64,000 bases of DNA. It comes from Acetobacter garciniae. Its GTDB lineage: Bacteria > Pseudomonadota > Alphaproteobacteria > Acetobacterales > Acetobacteraceae. The position numbers and the translations under genes were made by a program. The DNA is taken from contig NZ_JAFVMH010000002.1 of NCBI RefSeq assembly GCF_017377735.1, positions 186,001-250,000 on the forward strand, in the 5' to 3' direction. The notes beneath the pieces were generated by a model. That model made no database searches and was not told the origin of the DNA. It was given only the letters and a program-made list of their open reading frames with translations. The stretch's first letter is position 1. Each line of letters opens with the position of its first letter. This document shows, one piece after another, positions 54,548 to 63,869 of this stretch.

Positions 54548-57055
54548 ATGCGAAGCATCTCGTTATCGAAACTCTGTCTGTTTTCGACCACGCTCGTCTC
54601 CCTCGGGGCTGGTGCGGCTTTTGCGCAGGACGCATCTGCCGGGGGTAAAAAAGCCGCCCTCAAGGCGCATCAGGCCGCGCACTCCACAGCGCAGGCCAGT
54701 GCCCATGCCGCAGCGCCCGCGGCCACCGCACCGTCGGCCAAGGTTGCGGCCACGGGCAAGCCCGCCACTGGCAAAGCGGCCGCGTCCAAGGAACCGGCCT
54801 ATTACCTCAGCTCCACGTCTGAAACCTATGACGTCAAGGCCCATCATATCACGCGCGGAGCATTGGTAACGGTCAGCCAGAAGCTGCTGTCCCAGGCACC
54901 CCCGGGCACAAACCCGCTGAAGACGCTGGGCCAGTTGCCCGGCGTGATGTTCCAGGCCGCGGACGGGCAGGGTATTGATATCTGGTCCCAGCAGTTCTTC
55001 ATGCATGGTTTCCAGCAGTCGGAAGTCGGCTTTACGCTCGACGGCATGCCCATGGGCGAACAGTCCTTGCGAAATTACAATGGCCTGAACGCCATTTTGG
55101 CAATTTCGTCCGAAAACGTGGCGCGGATCGATGTTTCGCAGTCCGCTGGGGCTGAATCGGTGGCGGCCACCAACAATCTGGGTGGCTCGCTGGCCTATGT
55201 CTCGCGCGATCCATCGCACAAGCTGGGCGGCACGGTCAGCCAGGGTTTTGGCAGCTACGGCAATTATCACACCTTTATCCGTTTCGAGAGCGGCGACCTG
55301 AACAGGACCGGCACGCGCTTTTATACCTCTTATATGCGCCAGGACGGCCAGATCTGGAAAGGTACGGGCGATCAGTTCATCCAGCAGGTCAACGCCAAGC
55401 TGGTGCAGCCCCTGGGTGAGGAAAGCACCCTTTCGGCCTTTTTCGACTGGGCGGACGAACACCAGTTCTCCACACCCGATGCTTCGCCCGAGGTTATTAA
55501 AAAAGCGGGTTATAACGTCACCAACTATTACAACGGCAAGCAGAGCGGCCTTCAGGCGGCGATCAATGCGGCCAACAACATCTTCCCGTCGTCCTTCGCG
55601 GGCCTGGCCGACCCGGAAGATTCCGCCTATTACGATGCGACGCTCAACAGCTCGGATTATTTCGGTGGGGTCAAGGCGCATCTCAAGCTCAATGACCACG
55701 TGACGTGGGACACCACGGCCTATGGGCACGGTGAAACCAACCAGTCCACCTGGACCACGCCGTATTTTCCCTCCCCCAACGGTTCGCCGTTGTCGGAACT
55801 GCGCAAGGCGCCGGGGATCCGCCGGTTCGGCATTATCTCGCAGGCGCAATATGCCACCCGCACCAACGAACTCAGCGGGGGTGTTTGGTACGAAAACAAC
55901 AGCTACCAGTCCCCCGAATATGATTTCGAGATGCCCAATATCGTGAACGGGCAATTGACCTCGGCCCTGCCCAATCCGCTGAACTACTGGAAAAACCCGT
56001 TCGCCAAGATCTTCAACCAGGATTACAACACCAACACCTTTACTGCCTTCGTGCAGGATACGTACCATCCGGTCAAAAACCTTGCCCTGCATTTCGGCTT
56101 CAAGTCCGTGCTCAGCACCACGCGTGTGGGCAATGGCTATGCCAATCCGGACTATTACGGCGCGGGCACGGAGCTTGCCAGCGGCGTGGGCCTGACAACC
56201 GCAAAGCCGTTCCTGCCGCATATCAGCGCGGATTGGAATTTCCTGAAACATCATGAACTGTTCTTTGATATTTCAGAGAACGTGCACACCTATGCCGAAT
56301 GCGGGTTCAAGACCTGTGCATCTCCGTTCGCGGTCACGCAGGCGGCGTTCGACGCCGGGCGTTCGTCCTTCCGCCCCGAAACGGACTGGACCTACGCCGT
56401 CGGGTATCGGTATTCCTCGCAGCGGGTAGGGCTGTCGCTTTACGGCTACCGCACCAACTTCAACAACCGGTTGCAGCAGATCACCTCCGGCTCCTCCGTC
56501 AATCCCATTTCCACCGTGGCCAATGTGGGCGGTGTCACCATGAACGGCGTGGATGCCGGGCTGACCGTCATGCTGCTGCCGCGCCTGACCTTTACCAACA
56601 GCTTCAGCTACAACCACGCGACCTATGACAACAACCTGGTCGAAGCGGGCGTTTCCTACCACACCAAGGGCGTGCAGATCATCAACTACCCGCGCTTCAT
56701 GTACAAGACGCGCCTGTCCTATGTGTATCAGGGGCTGACAGCCTATGCCGATGCCAGCTTCACCAGCCACCGTAATTTCAGCTATGTGGGCGACGTGAAG
56801 GTTCCGGCCTACTGGATGTCCGATCTGGGCCTGCAGTACAATTTCAGCCGGATCCCGGCGGTGGAACGCGGGCTGAACCGTGTCAAGGATCTGACCCTGT
56901 CTTTCAGCGTCACGAACTTGCAGAACACCCATTATATTTCGACCATGGGTGAAAACGGCAACCCGGTCAGCATTTCGCAGGGGGCCCTGGCCTATCAGTC
57001 CTTCCTGATCGGCGCCCCGCGGATGTTCTTCGGATCGATCAGCGCGAATTTCTAA
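54548..57055 (+). CDS. TonB-dependent outer-membrane receptor in the hut island
   Basis: 835 aa. Signal peptide (about residues 1-27, ending AFAQ), then an unusual Ala/Lys/Pro-rich linker (~28-85). The plug domain follows (LLSQAPPGTNPLKTLGQLPG, GIDIWSQQFFMHGFQQSEVG, FTLDGMPMGEQ, VAATNNLGGSLAYVSRDPSH). A 22-strand barrel ends in an aromatic terminal strand (FFGSISANF). It imports a ligand too large or scarce for porins using TonB energy. A HutC-like site in its promoter and its place between the NCS1 permease and an M20 deacetylase suggest a histidine-containing or metal-imidazole ligand. GTG 54539 could be an earlier start, but AGGTGA is correctly spaced before ATG 54548. Confidence 0.92.
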   Translation: MRSISLSKLCLFSTTLVSLGAGAAFAQDASAGGKKAALKAHQAAHSTAQASAHAAAPAATAPSAKVAATGKPATGKAAASKEPAYYLSSTSETYDVKAHHITRGALVTVSQKLLSQAPPGTNPLKTLGQLPGVMFQAADGQGIDIWSQQFFMHGFQQSEVGFTLDGMPMGEQSLRNYNGLNAILAISSENVARIDVSQSAGAESVAATNNLGGSLAYVSRDPSHKLGGTVSQGFGSYGNYHTFIRFESGDLNRTGTRFYTSYMRQDGQIWKGTGDQFIQQVNAKLVQPLGEESTLSAFFDWADEHQFSTPDASPEVIKKAGYNVTNYYNGKQSGLQAAINAANNIFPSSFAGLADPEDSAYYDATLNSSDYFGGVKAHLKLNDHVTWDTTAYGHGETNQSTWTTPYFPSPNGSPLSELRKAPGIRRFGIISQAQYATRTNELSGGVWYENNSYQSPEYDFEMPNIVNGQLTSALPNPLNYWKNPFAKIFNQDYNTNTFTAFVQDTYHPVKNLALHFGFKSVLSTTRVGNGYANPDYYGAGTELASGVGLTTAKPFLPHISADWNFLKHHELFFDISENVHTYAECGFKTCASPFAVTQAAFDAGRSSFRPETDWTYAVGYRYSSQRVGLSLYGYRTNFNNRLQQITSGSSVNPISTVANVGGVTMNGVDAGLTVMLLPRLTFTNSFSYNHATYDNNLVEAGVSYHTKGVQIINYPRFMYKTRLSYVYQGLTAYADASFTSHRNFSYVGDVKVPAYWMSDLGLQYNFSRIPAVERGLNRVKDLTLSFSVTNLQNTHYISTMGENGNPVSISQGALAYQSFLIGAPRMFFGSISANF

Positions 57056-57076
57056 GGGTTCTGATATAGGCAAGCA

Positions 57077-57116
57077 GGGCCGGGGCGCGCTATCGTGGCG
57101 GGCCCCGGCCCTTTTT
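57077..57116 (+). terminator. Rho-independent terminator after the TonB receptor
   Basis: A perfect 10-bp GC stem (GGGCCGGGGC / GCCCCGGCCC) with a 15-nt loop is followed by TTTTT. It closes the receptor transcript, so the M20 gene downstream needs its own promoter or read-through. Confidence 0.85.
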
Positions 57117-57150
57117 CATTCCCATGCCGATACAGGAGCGCGTCCATCCC

Positions 57151-58311
57151 ATGTCGTTACTGCCCAGCCAGAATGCCCTTGATTGGATCAGCCGGCTGAT
57201 CGCCTATCCCAGCGTGTCCTCTGCTTCCAATCTCGACCTGATCGGGGATGTGGCCGAGCATTTCACAGGTCTGGGCATGGAAGTGGCGCTGACCCAGAAT
57301 GATGAGGGGACAAAGGCCAACCTGTTCGCCACCCTGCCGGGGCGTTCGGGTGCGTATCTGAACGGGCTGGTGCTTTCGGGTCATTCCGATGTCGTGCCCG
57401 TGCTCGGGCAGGACTGGGCATCCGACCCGTTCGAAGCAACGCTCAAGGACGGCAGGCTGTATGGGCGCGGGGCCTGCGACATGAAGGGTTTTCTGGGCGT
57501 GGCCACCGCCCTGGCCGAGGATTTCGCGCGCAAACAGCCCCAGGATCCGGTGCATTTTGCCTTTTCGTTCGACGAGGAACCGGGCTGCCTGGGCGCCCCC
57601 CTCATGATTCGCGACCTGGTGGCGCGGGGCTACCATCCGCGCGCGTGCATCGTGGGCGAACCGACGGACATGGCCCCCGTCACGGCCCATAAGGCATCGC
57701 GCGTGTTCGAATGCATGGTGGTGGGCAAGTCCAGCCATTCCTCCCGCCCGCAGGACGGGGTGAACGCCATCAACTATGCCGCGCGGATTATTGAATTCCT
57801 GCGCGTGCTGGCCGAATCCTTCCGCGCCGAGGAAGGGCAGGACATGGCGTTCGACCCGCCGTACAGCACGGTCTCGGTCGGTACGATCGAGGGGGGGATT
57901 TCATCAAACACCGTTGCCCCTTCATGCTTTTTCACGTTTGAATTCCGCGCCCTGCCTAACCATAGTGCCGACGCCATAGAAGGCGCGATCCGCACGCATA
58001 TCGAGACCGAAATTCTCCCGCTCATGCGTGCCCAGGACCCCCAGGCCGGGGTAACGCTGCGCCGCCGCGCCAATGTGCCCGCCCTGGCCAGCCGCACGTG
58101 TGAGGCGCTGGACGTGGTCAAGGCCAAGCTGGATAGCCAGACCTGCTCATGCGTATCCTACGGGACGGAAGCGGGCATGTTTCAGGGTGTGGGGATCGAC
58201 ACGCTGGTCTGTGGCCCGGGCTCGATCGTGCAGGCCCACAAGCCGGACGAATATGTCACGCTGGAACAGCTTGCCCGGTGCGAACGCTTCCTGCGCGCCA
58301 TCGTGACCTGA
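57151..58311 (+). CDS. argE: Acetylornithine-deacetylase-type M20 peptidase
   Basis: 386 aa, the usual ArgE length. Metal-site motifs: LSGHSDVVPV (His/Asp), GRGACDMKGFLGVA (bridging Asp), SFDEEPGCLGA (catalytic Glu pair) and GPGSIVQAHKPDEYV (His ligand). The dimerisation domain KSSHSSRPQDGVNAI is present. ArgE removes acetyl from N-acetylornithine; close relatives deacetylate other N-acyl amino acids. Given its place in the histidine island it could act on N-acetylhistidine or another N-acyl histidine, but a plain arginine-synthesis role cannot be excluded. ATG 57151 follows CAGGAG by 12 bases; ATG 57124 has no such site. Confidence 0.88.
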   Translation: MSLLPSQNALDWISRLIAYPSVSSASNLDLIGDVAEHFTGLGMEVALTQNDEGTKANLFATLPGRSGAYLNGLVLSGHSDVVPVLGQDWASDPFEATLKDGRLYGRGACDMKGFLGVATALAEDFARKQPQDPVHFAFSFDEEPGCLGAPLMIRDLVARGYHPRACIVGEPTDMAPVTAHKASRVFECMVVGKSSHSSRPQDGVNAINYAARIIEFLRVLAESFRAEEGQDMAFDPPYSTVSVGTIEGGISSNTVAPSCFFTFEFRALPNHSADAIEGAIRTHIETEILPLMRAQDPQAGVTLRRRANVPALASRTCEALDVVKAKLDSQTCSCVSYGTEAGMFQGVGIDTLVCGPGSIVQAHKPDEYVTLEQLARCERFLRAIVT

Positions 58312-58339
58312 AAAACCGTACAGCATGCCCTAAACAGAA

Positions 58340-58418
58340 AAAAGTTTTTGGTAAAGCTTTTTTCAAAAAGCTTCAAAAACCATCACCTTTTTAAAAAAGG
58401 CGACATCCAAGAACTTCT
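58340..58418 (+). repeat. Dispersed double-hairpin repeat, copy 8
   Basis: Plus orientation and the most degenerate copy (GTAAAGCTT; closing arm ATCCAAGAACTTCT). It lies 28 nt after the M20 stop and between convergent genes. Confidence 0.85.
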
Positions 58419-58543
58419 ATTCTCATCGACTGAGGAGTGTTTTGAAACCGCCCGCCTGGAGCGGGACTGCCCAACGCGACAGATCCCCCACAGGCATGGG
58501 GGCGGCCCGAAAAGGACTGCCCCCATCCGTGGGTGGAAAAAGC

Positions 58544-59935
58544 TTAGAACGGGTCGTCCAGCCCCACGATGTCGATCAGCTTCGTGTTGACAAATTCCTT
58601 CAGCCCCAGCCCCAGCAGTTCGCGCCCGAAGCCCGAGCGCTTGACGCCGCCAAAGGGTAGGTCGGCCTTCACCATGGTGGGGTGGTTGATATACACCATG
58701 CCGGTATCGATCTGGCGGGCCAGTTCCGCGCCGCGTTCCTCATCGGCGGTGAAAATGGAGCCACCCAGCCCGTAGGGCGAGTCGTTGGCGATTTCAATCG
58801 CATGTTCGGCATCGCGCGCGCGGAACAGCATGGTCACGGGGCCGAAGAATTCCCACAGCCGGGCGGGGTTGTTCTCGTCCAGTTCGCTCAGCAACACCGG
58901 GCGGAAGAAACAGCCCTTGTTGGGCATTTCCAGCGGAATTTCTTCAGCCTTCGCGCCATGCGCCACGGCATCGGCCACCTGCTGCTTCAGCCCCTCGACC
59001 GCCCCGCGTGAGGACAGGGGGGCCAGCGTGGTGTTGGGGTCCATCGGGTCGCCCATGCGCAGGGCCGCAACACCCTTGCGGTAGCGTTCGACAAAACTGT
59101 CGTAAATGCCGTCTTCCACGATCATGCGCTTCGCACTCACGCAGACCTGCCCGGCATTCCAGTGGCGGCCGAAGACGGCCCATTTCACGCTTTTTTCCAG
59201 ATCGGCATCGGCCAGCACGACCATGGCATCGGACCCGCCAAGCTCCATGGTGCATTTCTTCAACGCAAGCCCCGCTTCGGACGCCACCTTGGCCCCCGCA
59301 CCTTCCGATCCGGTCAGGGCCACGCCGCGCACACGCGGGTCGGCTATCACGGTGTTGAGCTGTTCATGCGTGGGATACAGGTTCTGGAACCCGCCTTCGG
59401 GCAGGCCGGCATCGCGCATCAGCTTGTCCATCAGGGCGGCTGACTGCGGCACGTTGGAGGCGTGCTTGAGAATGACGGTGTTCCCCGCCGCAAGCTGCGG
59501 CGCGATAATGCGGGCCACCTGATAATAGGGGAAATTCCACGGCTCGATCGCCAGGATAATGCCCTGCGGTTCGAACACGATCTTGGCACGCCCTTCCTTG
59601 AGCGAGGCCACGGGCAGGATCTCGGCGGCCAGGAGCCGCTCGGCGTTCAGGGCGTAATATTCGAAAATGGCGGCGGACAGTTCGGTTTCGGCCTGCGCTT
59701 CGGCAAAGAGCTTGCCCATTTCCACGGTCAGGAGTTTTGCGTACTCATCCAGATTGGCGCGCAGGATATCGGCGGCGTTCTGCAGGATGCGCGTGCGCTG
59801 GGCAATGGGGGTGTTCTTCCATGTCTGGAAGGCGGCATGCCCCTTGGCCAGGGCGGTTTCGATGTCGGCAGGGGTGGTGTTGGGGAAAACCTTGAGCTGT
59901 TCCTCGGTAAACGGATTGATGGTCGCGTATGCCAT
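58544..59935 (-). CDS. NAD(P)-dependent succinate-semialdehyde dehydrogenase (Sad/GabD-like)
   Basis: 463 aa, aldehyde dehydrogenase superfamily, subgroup of E. coli Sad (YneI). Motifs: IEPWNFPYYQVARIIAPQLA, LTGSEGAGAKVAS, catalytic-Glu motif TMELGGSDAMVVLADAD, catalytic-Cys motif NAGQVCVSAKRMIVED and ending ADLPFGGVKRSGFGRELLG. It oxidises succinate semialdehyde to succinate. Acetic acid bacteria of this group use such an enzyme with an alpha-ketoglutarate decarboxylase to bridge an incomplete TCA cycle (general knowledge, not shown here). ATG 59935 follows AAGGA; the frame extends ten codons upstream. Confidence 0.93.
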   Translation of the reverse strand: MAYATINPFTEEQLKVFPNTTPADIETALAKGHAAFQTWKNTPIAQRTRILQNAADILRANLDEYAKLLTVEMGKLFAEAQAETELSAAIFEYYALNAERLLAAEILPVASLKEGRAKIVFEPQGIILAIEPWNFPYYQVARIIAPQLAAGNTVILKHASNVPQSAALMDKLMRDAGLPEGGFQNLYPTHEQLNTVIADPRVRGVALTGSEGAGAKVASEAGLALKKCTMELGGSDAMVVLADADLEKSVKWAVFGRHWNAGQVCVSAKRMIVEDGIYDSFVERYRKGVAALRMGDPMDPNTTLAPLSSRGAVEGLKQQVADAVAHGAKAEEIPLEMPNKGCFFRPVLLSELDENNPARLWEFFGPVTMLFRARDAEHAIEIANDSPYGLGGSIFTADEERGAELARQIDTGMVYINHPTMVKADLPFGGVKRSGFGRELLGLGLKEFVNTKLIDIVGLDDPF

Positions 59936-60447
59936 GCTTATCGTTCCTTCTGGTTCGTGGCCCAATCTGTCTCTGGCCCAGTGTGTCAGGCTCTGTGCTT
60001 ACGGACAATGCGGCCCCGGGCATGGCCGCCCTTCGGCCGATCGAGCCGGGGCCAGGCTGTTGCTGACCGGAGCTTGCGCATGGGCCGGCGGGTGAACTGC
60101 CCCATGCGCAAGCCCCGGCCTGCCGAAAATCCGATGGTGTGTTCAAGCCCGGACAACAAGCCCTGACAGGCCCGAGCAGGTGGCGCCCTGCGGCCCGGGC
60201 AAAGGCCGCCATAAGTGGGGGCAGACCATGCCCGGGTCGCGGGCTGGTGCGGTGGCAGGGTTTTCATCCCCACCGGGACTTTATAAAACCACCGGCCGGG
60301 ATACGGGAACCCCCTGCCAGCCCCGGCTGCCCAGTTGTGATGTCTTCAGGGCCGCCACCGTTCATTGAGGCAAAAAGGCCGCGAACTGTGGAAAGGTTCC
60401 CCCTGCTCGCGCCTTTGTTACCGGCAGGGGGCAGGCTGGGGCGTGGG
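59936..60447. other. Hairpin-rich non-coding stretch between SSADH and pntB
   Basis: 512 nt with no supported gene. It contains two nested inverted repeats: GGCCCCGG (60012-60019) with CCGGGGCC (60046-60053), and a 13-bp stem at 60072-60113. It must hold the pntB 3' end signal and the SSADH promoter (both minus strand). Confidence 0.55.
60072..60113 (-). terminator. 13-bp hairpin downstream of pntB
   Basis: GCTTGCGCATGGG pairs perfectly with CCCATGCGCAAGC across a 16-nt loop. It is 335 nt past the pntB stop and 137 nt before the SSADH gene. There is no T-run, so terminator function is only a possibility. Confidence 0.4.
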
Positions 60448-61863
60448 TCAGGTGCTGCCCAGCGCCTTGACGGCCTCAACCATTTTGGACAGCACGGCCT
60501 GCGCATCCCCAAAGACCATGGTGCAGTTCTTCTGGAAGAAGAGCGGATTCTCGACGCCGGAATAGCCGGTGCCGGACCCGCGCTTGATGACGAAGACCTG
60601 ATGCGCCTTGTAGGCGTTCAGAATGGGCATGCCGTAAATGGGCGACGCCTTGTCGGTCAGCGCTTCGGGGTTCACCACATCGTTCGCGCCGATGATCAGG
60701 GCGGCATCGGTGGTGGCGAAGCTGTCGTTGATGTCCTCCATGTCGTAGATCATGTCGTACGGCACGCCCGCTTCGGCCAGGAGCACGTTCATGTGCCCGG
60801 GCATGCGCCCGGCAACCGGGTGGATGGCGAACTTCACGTCCACCCCGGCGGCGACCAGGATCTTGACGAACTCGTACAGCTTCTGCTGTGCCTGGGCCAC
60901 GGCCAGCCCGTAACCCGGCACGATGATGACACTGGCGCCATACCGCATGGTGGTTGCGGCATCGGCCGGGTCGGCGGCGGTCATTTCCCCTTCCGGGCCT
61001 TTGCTGCTGCCCCCTGTTTCGCCGAAATTGCTGAACAGCACATTGGTCAGCGAACGGTTCATGGCCTTGGCCATCAGCGCTGTCAGCAGAGTGCCGGACG
61101 AACCCACCACCATGCCCGCGATCATCAGTGCCGGGTCGTTCATGATATAGCCTTCAAGCCCGACCGCCAGCCCCGTAAAGGCGTTGTAGAGCGAGATCAG
61201 CACCGGCATGTCCGCCCCGCCAATGGGCAGGGTCATGCACACACCCAGCAGCAGGGCCGCGCCAAAGAACAGGTCGCGCGGCAGTTCGGCTGATGGGGTT
61301 GCGTAGCGCATGACCGTCAGCACGGCCAGCACCACGGTGGCAGCGAACAGGGCGGCGTTGAAGGCGCGCTGCCCGCTAAAGCGGAAGGGTTTTCGTATCC
61401 GCCCGTCCAGCTTGGCCCATGCGATGAGAGAACCGCTGAGCGAGATACAGCCGATCAGCGCGCCGATGACCGTCACACTCAGCGGCAGCAGGGGAATATC
61501 GTGGTTGCCCAGCAGTTCCACGGCGGCCAGGGCGGCGGCCGAACCACCCCCCATGCCGTTGAAGATGGCGACCATCTGGGGCATGCTGGTCATCTGCACG
61601 GTGCGCCCGCGCCAACCCGCCCACAGGCTGCCCAGCAGCAGGGCTACAACGCCCAGCCCGACATTGACCAGCAGGTTGGGCCGCGCTTCGGGCGTGATGT
61701 TGAACAGGTTGAGGAACGTGGCGGCGACCACGAACAGCATGCCGTAGCCGGCAGCGACAATCCCCGCCACCGCCGTCACGGGCGAGGACATGGCCTTGAG
61801 GCCGTAAATAAACAGGCCGGAGGCGACAAGCCCGCTCAGCCCAACGCAATATTCGACAAACAT
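60448..61863 (-). CDS. pntB: NAD(P) transhydrogenase subunit beta
   Basis: 471 aa. The N-terminal half has about eight to nine membrane helices (FVEYCVGLSGLVASGLFIYG, NGMGGGSAAALAAVELLG). The C-terminal domain III binds NADP(H): IVPGYGLAVAQAQQKLYEFV, FAIHPVAGRMPGHMNVLLAE and DVVNPEALTDKASPIYGMPI, then VIKRGSGTGYSGVENPLFF. Works with PntAA and PntAB to drive NADPH formation from NADH using the proton gradient. The ATG is one base after the pntAB stop. Confidence 0.98.
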   Translation of the reverse strand: MFVEYCVGLSGLVASGLFIYGLKAMSSPVTAVAGIVAAGYGMLFVVAATFLNLFNITPEARPNLLVNVGLGVVALLLGSLWAGWRGRTVQMTSMPQMVAIFNGMGGGSAAALAAVELLGNHDIPLLPLSVTVIGALIGCISLSGSLIAWAKLDGRIRKPFRFSGQRAFNAALFAATVVLAVLTVMRYATPSAELPRDLFFGAALLLGVCMTLPIGGADMPVLISLYNAFTGLAVGLEGYIMNDPALMIAGMVVGSSGTLLTALMAKAMNRSLTNVLFSNFGETGGSSKGPEGEMTAADPADAATTMRYGASVIIVPGYGLAVAQAQQKLYEFVKILVAAGVDVKFAIHPVAGRMPGHMNVLLAEAGVPYDMIYDMEDINDSFATTDAALIIGANDVVNPEALTDKASPIYGMPILNAYKAHQVFVIKRGSGTGYSGVENPLFFQKNCTMVFGDAQAVLSKMVEAVKALGST

Positions 61864-61864
61864 C

Positions 61865-62224
61865 TTACGGCTGGCCCTGTTTTTCTTGTCCGGGTTTTTC
61901 TTGTTCCGGTCTTGCCGGTTCGGCTTTCTGGCTGGGGCGGAACATGGCCAGCATGCGGTCTGTCACCACATAGCCGCCCATGACGTTGCCAGCCCCCAGG
62001 AACACACCCACAAAGCCGATGGCCTGTTCGGCGATACTGGTGGCATTGAACAGCGCGTTGAGTGCGCCGATCACGATAATGCCGTGAATGAAGTTCGAGC
62101 CTGACATCAGCGGCGTATGCAGGATGGAGGGCACGCGGCTGATCACGACATAGCCCGTGAAGGCGGCCAGCATGAAAATATACAGGGCAATGACAAAGGT
62201 CATGGATGTCACGCTCGCCATCAT
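61865..62224 (-). CDS. pntAB: NAD(P) transhydrogenase alpha subunit, membrane part
   Basis: 119 aa with three to four membrane helices (FVIALYIFMLAAFTGYVVIS, TPLMSGSNFIHGIIVIGALN, GNVMGGYVVTDRMLAMF). This is the separate PntA2 membrane polypeptide found in alphaproteobacteria such as Rhodospirillum. It ends in a charged Glu/Gln/Pro tail. Its ATG overlaps the pntAA stop (ATGA). Confidence 0.96.
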   Translation of the reverse strand: MMASVTSMTFVIALYIFMLAAFTGYVVISRVPSILHTPLMSGSNFIHGIIVIGALNALFNATSIAEQAIGFVGVFLGAGNVMGGYVVTDRMLAMFRPSQKAEPARPEQEKPGQEKQGQP

Positions 62225-63369
62225 GCGTTCTCCGCCGGGCTGCCTTCGACCAACAGCCTTGCGGCGTCGTTCGTAATGGCCCCGTCATGGGTCAGGGTGG
62301 TGCCGGTTATGACGGCATCGGTAAAATCAGGGGCGAGCGTGCCGTCATGCACGACCTGTTCGAGCAGGGCGTAAATGTTCTTGGCGTAAAGCTCGCTCGC
62401 CTGCGCCGCCAGGCAGGAGGGCAGGTTGGTGGGGCCGACCAGTGTCACCGGGCCAATCTTCACCACCTCACCCGCCTGCGCGCCTTCGCAGTTGCCCCCG
62501 CTGGGTGCGCCCATGTCCACCACGACAGAGCCTTCCTTCATGGCGGCAAGCTGGGCGGCATCGATCAGGCGCGGGGCGCGGCGGCCGGGTATTGCCGCGG
62601 TGGTGATGATCATGTCCGCCTGGGCGATATGCTGGCTCAGCACCGCGCGGACCTTGGCTTTTTCCTCATCCGTCAGTTCGCGGGCGTAGCCGCCGGCGCC
62701 CGTGGCATCCACACCGGTATCGACGAACTTGGCCCCGACCGAGGCCGCCTGTTCGCGCGTTTCGGGGCGTACGTCATACCCTTCGCAGATCGCGCCCAGC
62801 CGGTGGGCCGTGGCCAAAGCCTGCAAGCCCGCAACCCCAAGCCCCATGACCAGCACCCGGGCCGCGCGGAGCGAGCCCACGGCGGTTGTCATCATCGGCA
62901 GGATCTTCTGCATGTGCACGCTGCCCAGCAGGGGCGCGTAATAACCCGCAAGGGCCGCCTGGCTGGACAGCGCGTCCATGGCCTGCGCCCGGCTGATGCG
63001 CGGGATCATTTCCATGGCGAAGGTGGTGATCCGCCCGTCGCGCAGGGCTTTGACAAGCTCGGGCTGGTTCTGCGCGTAAATGAAGGATACCAGCAGGCTG
63101 CCCGGCTTCATGGCCCTGATTGTCTCTATGGCGGGTGGCTGCACGGACAGGACGATATCCGCCCCGCCCACCAGGGCCGGAATGTCCGCAACCAGGCTTA
63201 TCCCTGCCTTGGCGTAGGTATTGTCGGGGTAGGTGGCCGCGGTTCCGGCACCTTGCTGGGCGACAAGGCTTGCCCCCAGCTTGGCCAGGCGCTGGGCCAC
63301 GGCGGGGATCATGGAAACCCGTTTTTCATCGGGCTGGGTTTCCTTGAGGATGGCGATTGTAAGGCTCAC
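62221..63369 (-). CDS. pntAA: NAD(P) transhydrogenase alpha subunit, NAD-binding part
   Basis: 382 aa, soluble domain I, homologous to alanine dehydrogenase. Motifs: AILKETQPDEKRVSMIPAVA, VSFIYAQNQPELVKAL, RISRAQAMDALSSQA, RVLVMGLGVAGLQALATAHR (NAD-binding fold), YDVRPETREQAASVGAKFVD and DMGAPSGGNCEG. It transfers hydride from NADH to NADP+ on PntB. The GTG at 63369 matches the family start; an open frame reaches ATG 63471 but adds an unlikely Arg/Pro-rich extension. First gene of the pntAA-pntAB-pntB operon. Confidence 0.96.
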   Translation of the reverse strand: MSLTIAILKETQPDEKRVSMIPAVAQRLAKLGASLVAQQGAGTAATYPDNTYAKAGISLVADIPALVGGADIVLSVQPPAIETIRAMKPGSLLVSFIYAQNQPELVKALRDGRITTFAMEMIPRISRAQAMDALSSQAALAGYYAPLLGSVHMQKILPMMTTAVGSLRAARVLVMGLGVAGLQALATAHRLGAICEGYDVRPETREQAASVGAKFVDTGVDATGAGGYARELTDEEKAKVRAVLSQHIAQADMIITTAAIPGRRAPRLIDAAQLAAMKEGSVVVDMGAPSGGNCEGAQAGEVVKIGPVTLVGPTNLPSCLAAQASELYAKNIYALLEQVVHDGTLAPDFTDAVITGTTLTHDGAITNDAARLLVEGSPAENA

Positions 63370-63869
63370 TTTGGGTTCTGATCCGCTCTGGCGGTAAAAC
63401 AGCACAGGAAACACGCGCTGGAAGGGGGCCTGAGCCTGAACGCCCCCCGGCCGCGCGCGTTTCATGATCACACCGCGTGCTGTTTTTTTTGCTGTTTTTG
63501 CCGCGCTGATTGTGTTGAAACCATGATTGTTACAACAAGCACCGGAAGCGGCTCAATATTTTTTTTGTTTTCGTATAGAACCTAGTTGCGTTGCCTATGA
63601 ATGGGGCACACATCGGAGGGTGGCAGTGCGGGTTCGCGGGTGCCGGACCGGGGTGCCGCCCCAGAGTCCTCCGGCAGGGCGGGTGCGCCGTCGCGACCGA
63701 GTCCCCCCAGCATCGGGCACGAGTCGGGGGGCGGGGTGGCTTGGCTGTGCCCCGCCGGGCGCATGGTGCGGGGCAATTCCCTTTGCGGGGGGAATCGTCT
63801 AGGGTCTGCGGCCAAATCATCCGGCCTCGTCGCGGGCCGGTATCATCACGAGATCGGAAAAGGTGGATC
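63370..63869. other. Divergent intergenic region between pntAA and asd
   Basis: 500 nt without a supported gene. Short frames here lack recognisable similarity. It should contain the divergent promoters of pnt and asd; the 63480-63590 part is AT-richer than its surroundings. Confidence 0.5.

Noticed and set aside
59986-60273. Short minus-strand frames between SSADH and pntB
   Set aside because: Pro/Arg/Gly-rich translations without start signals; the segment is dominated by inverted repeats.
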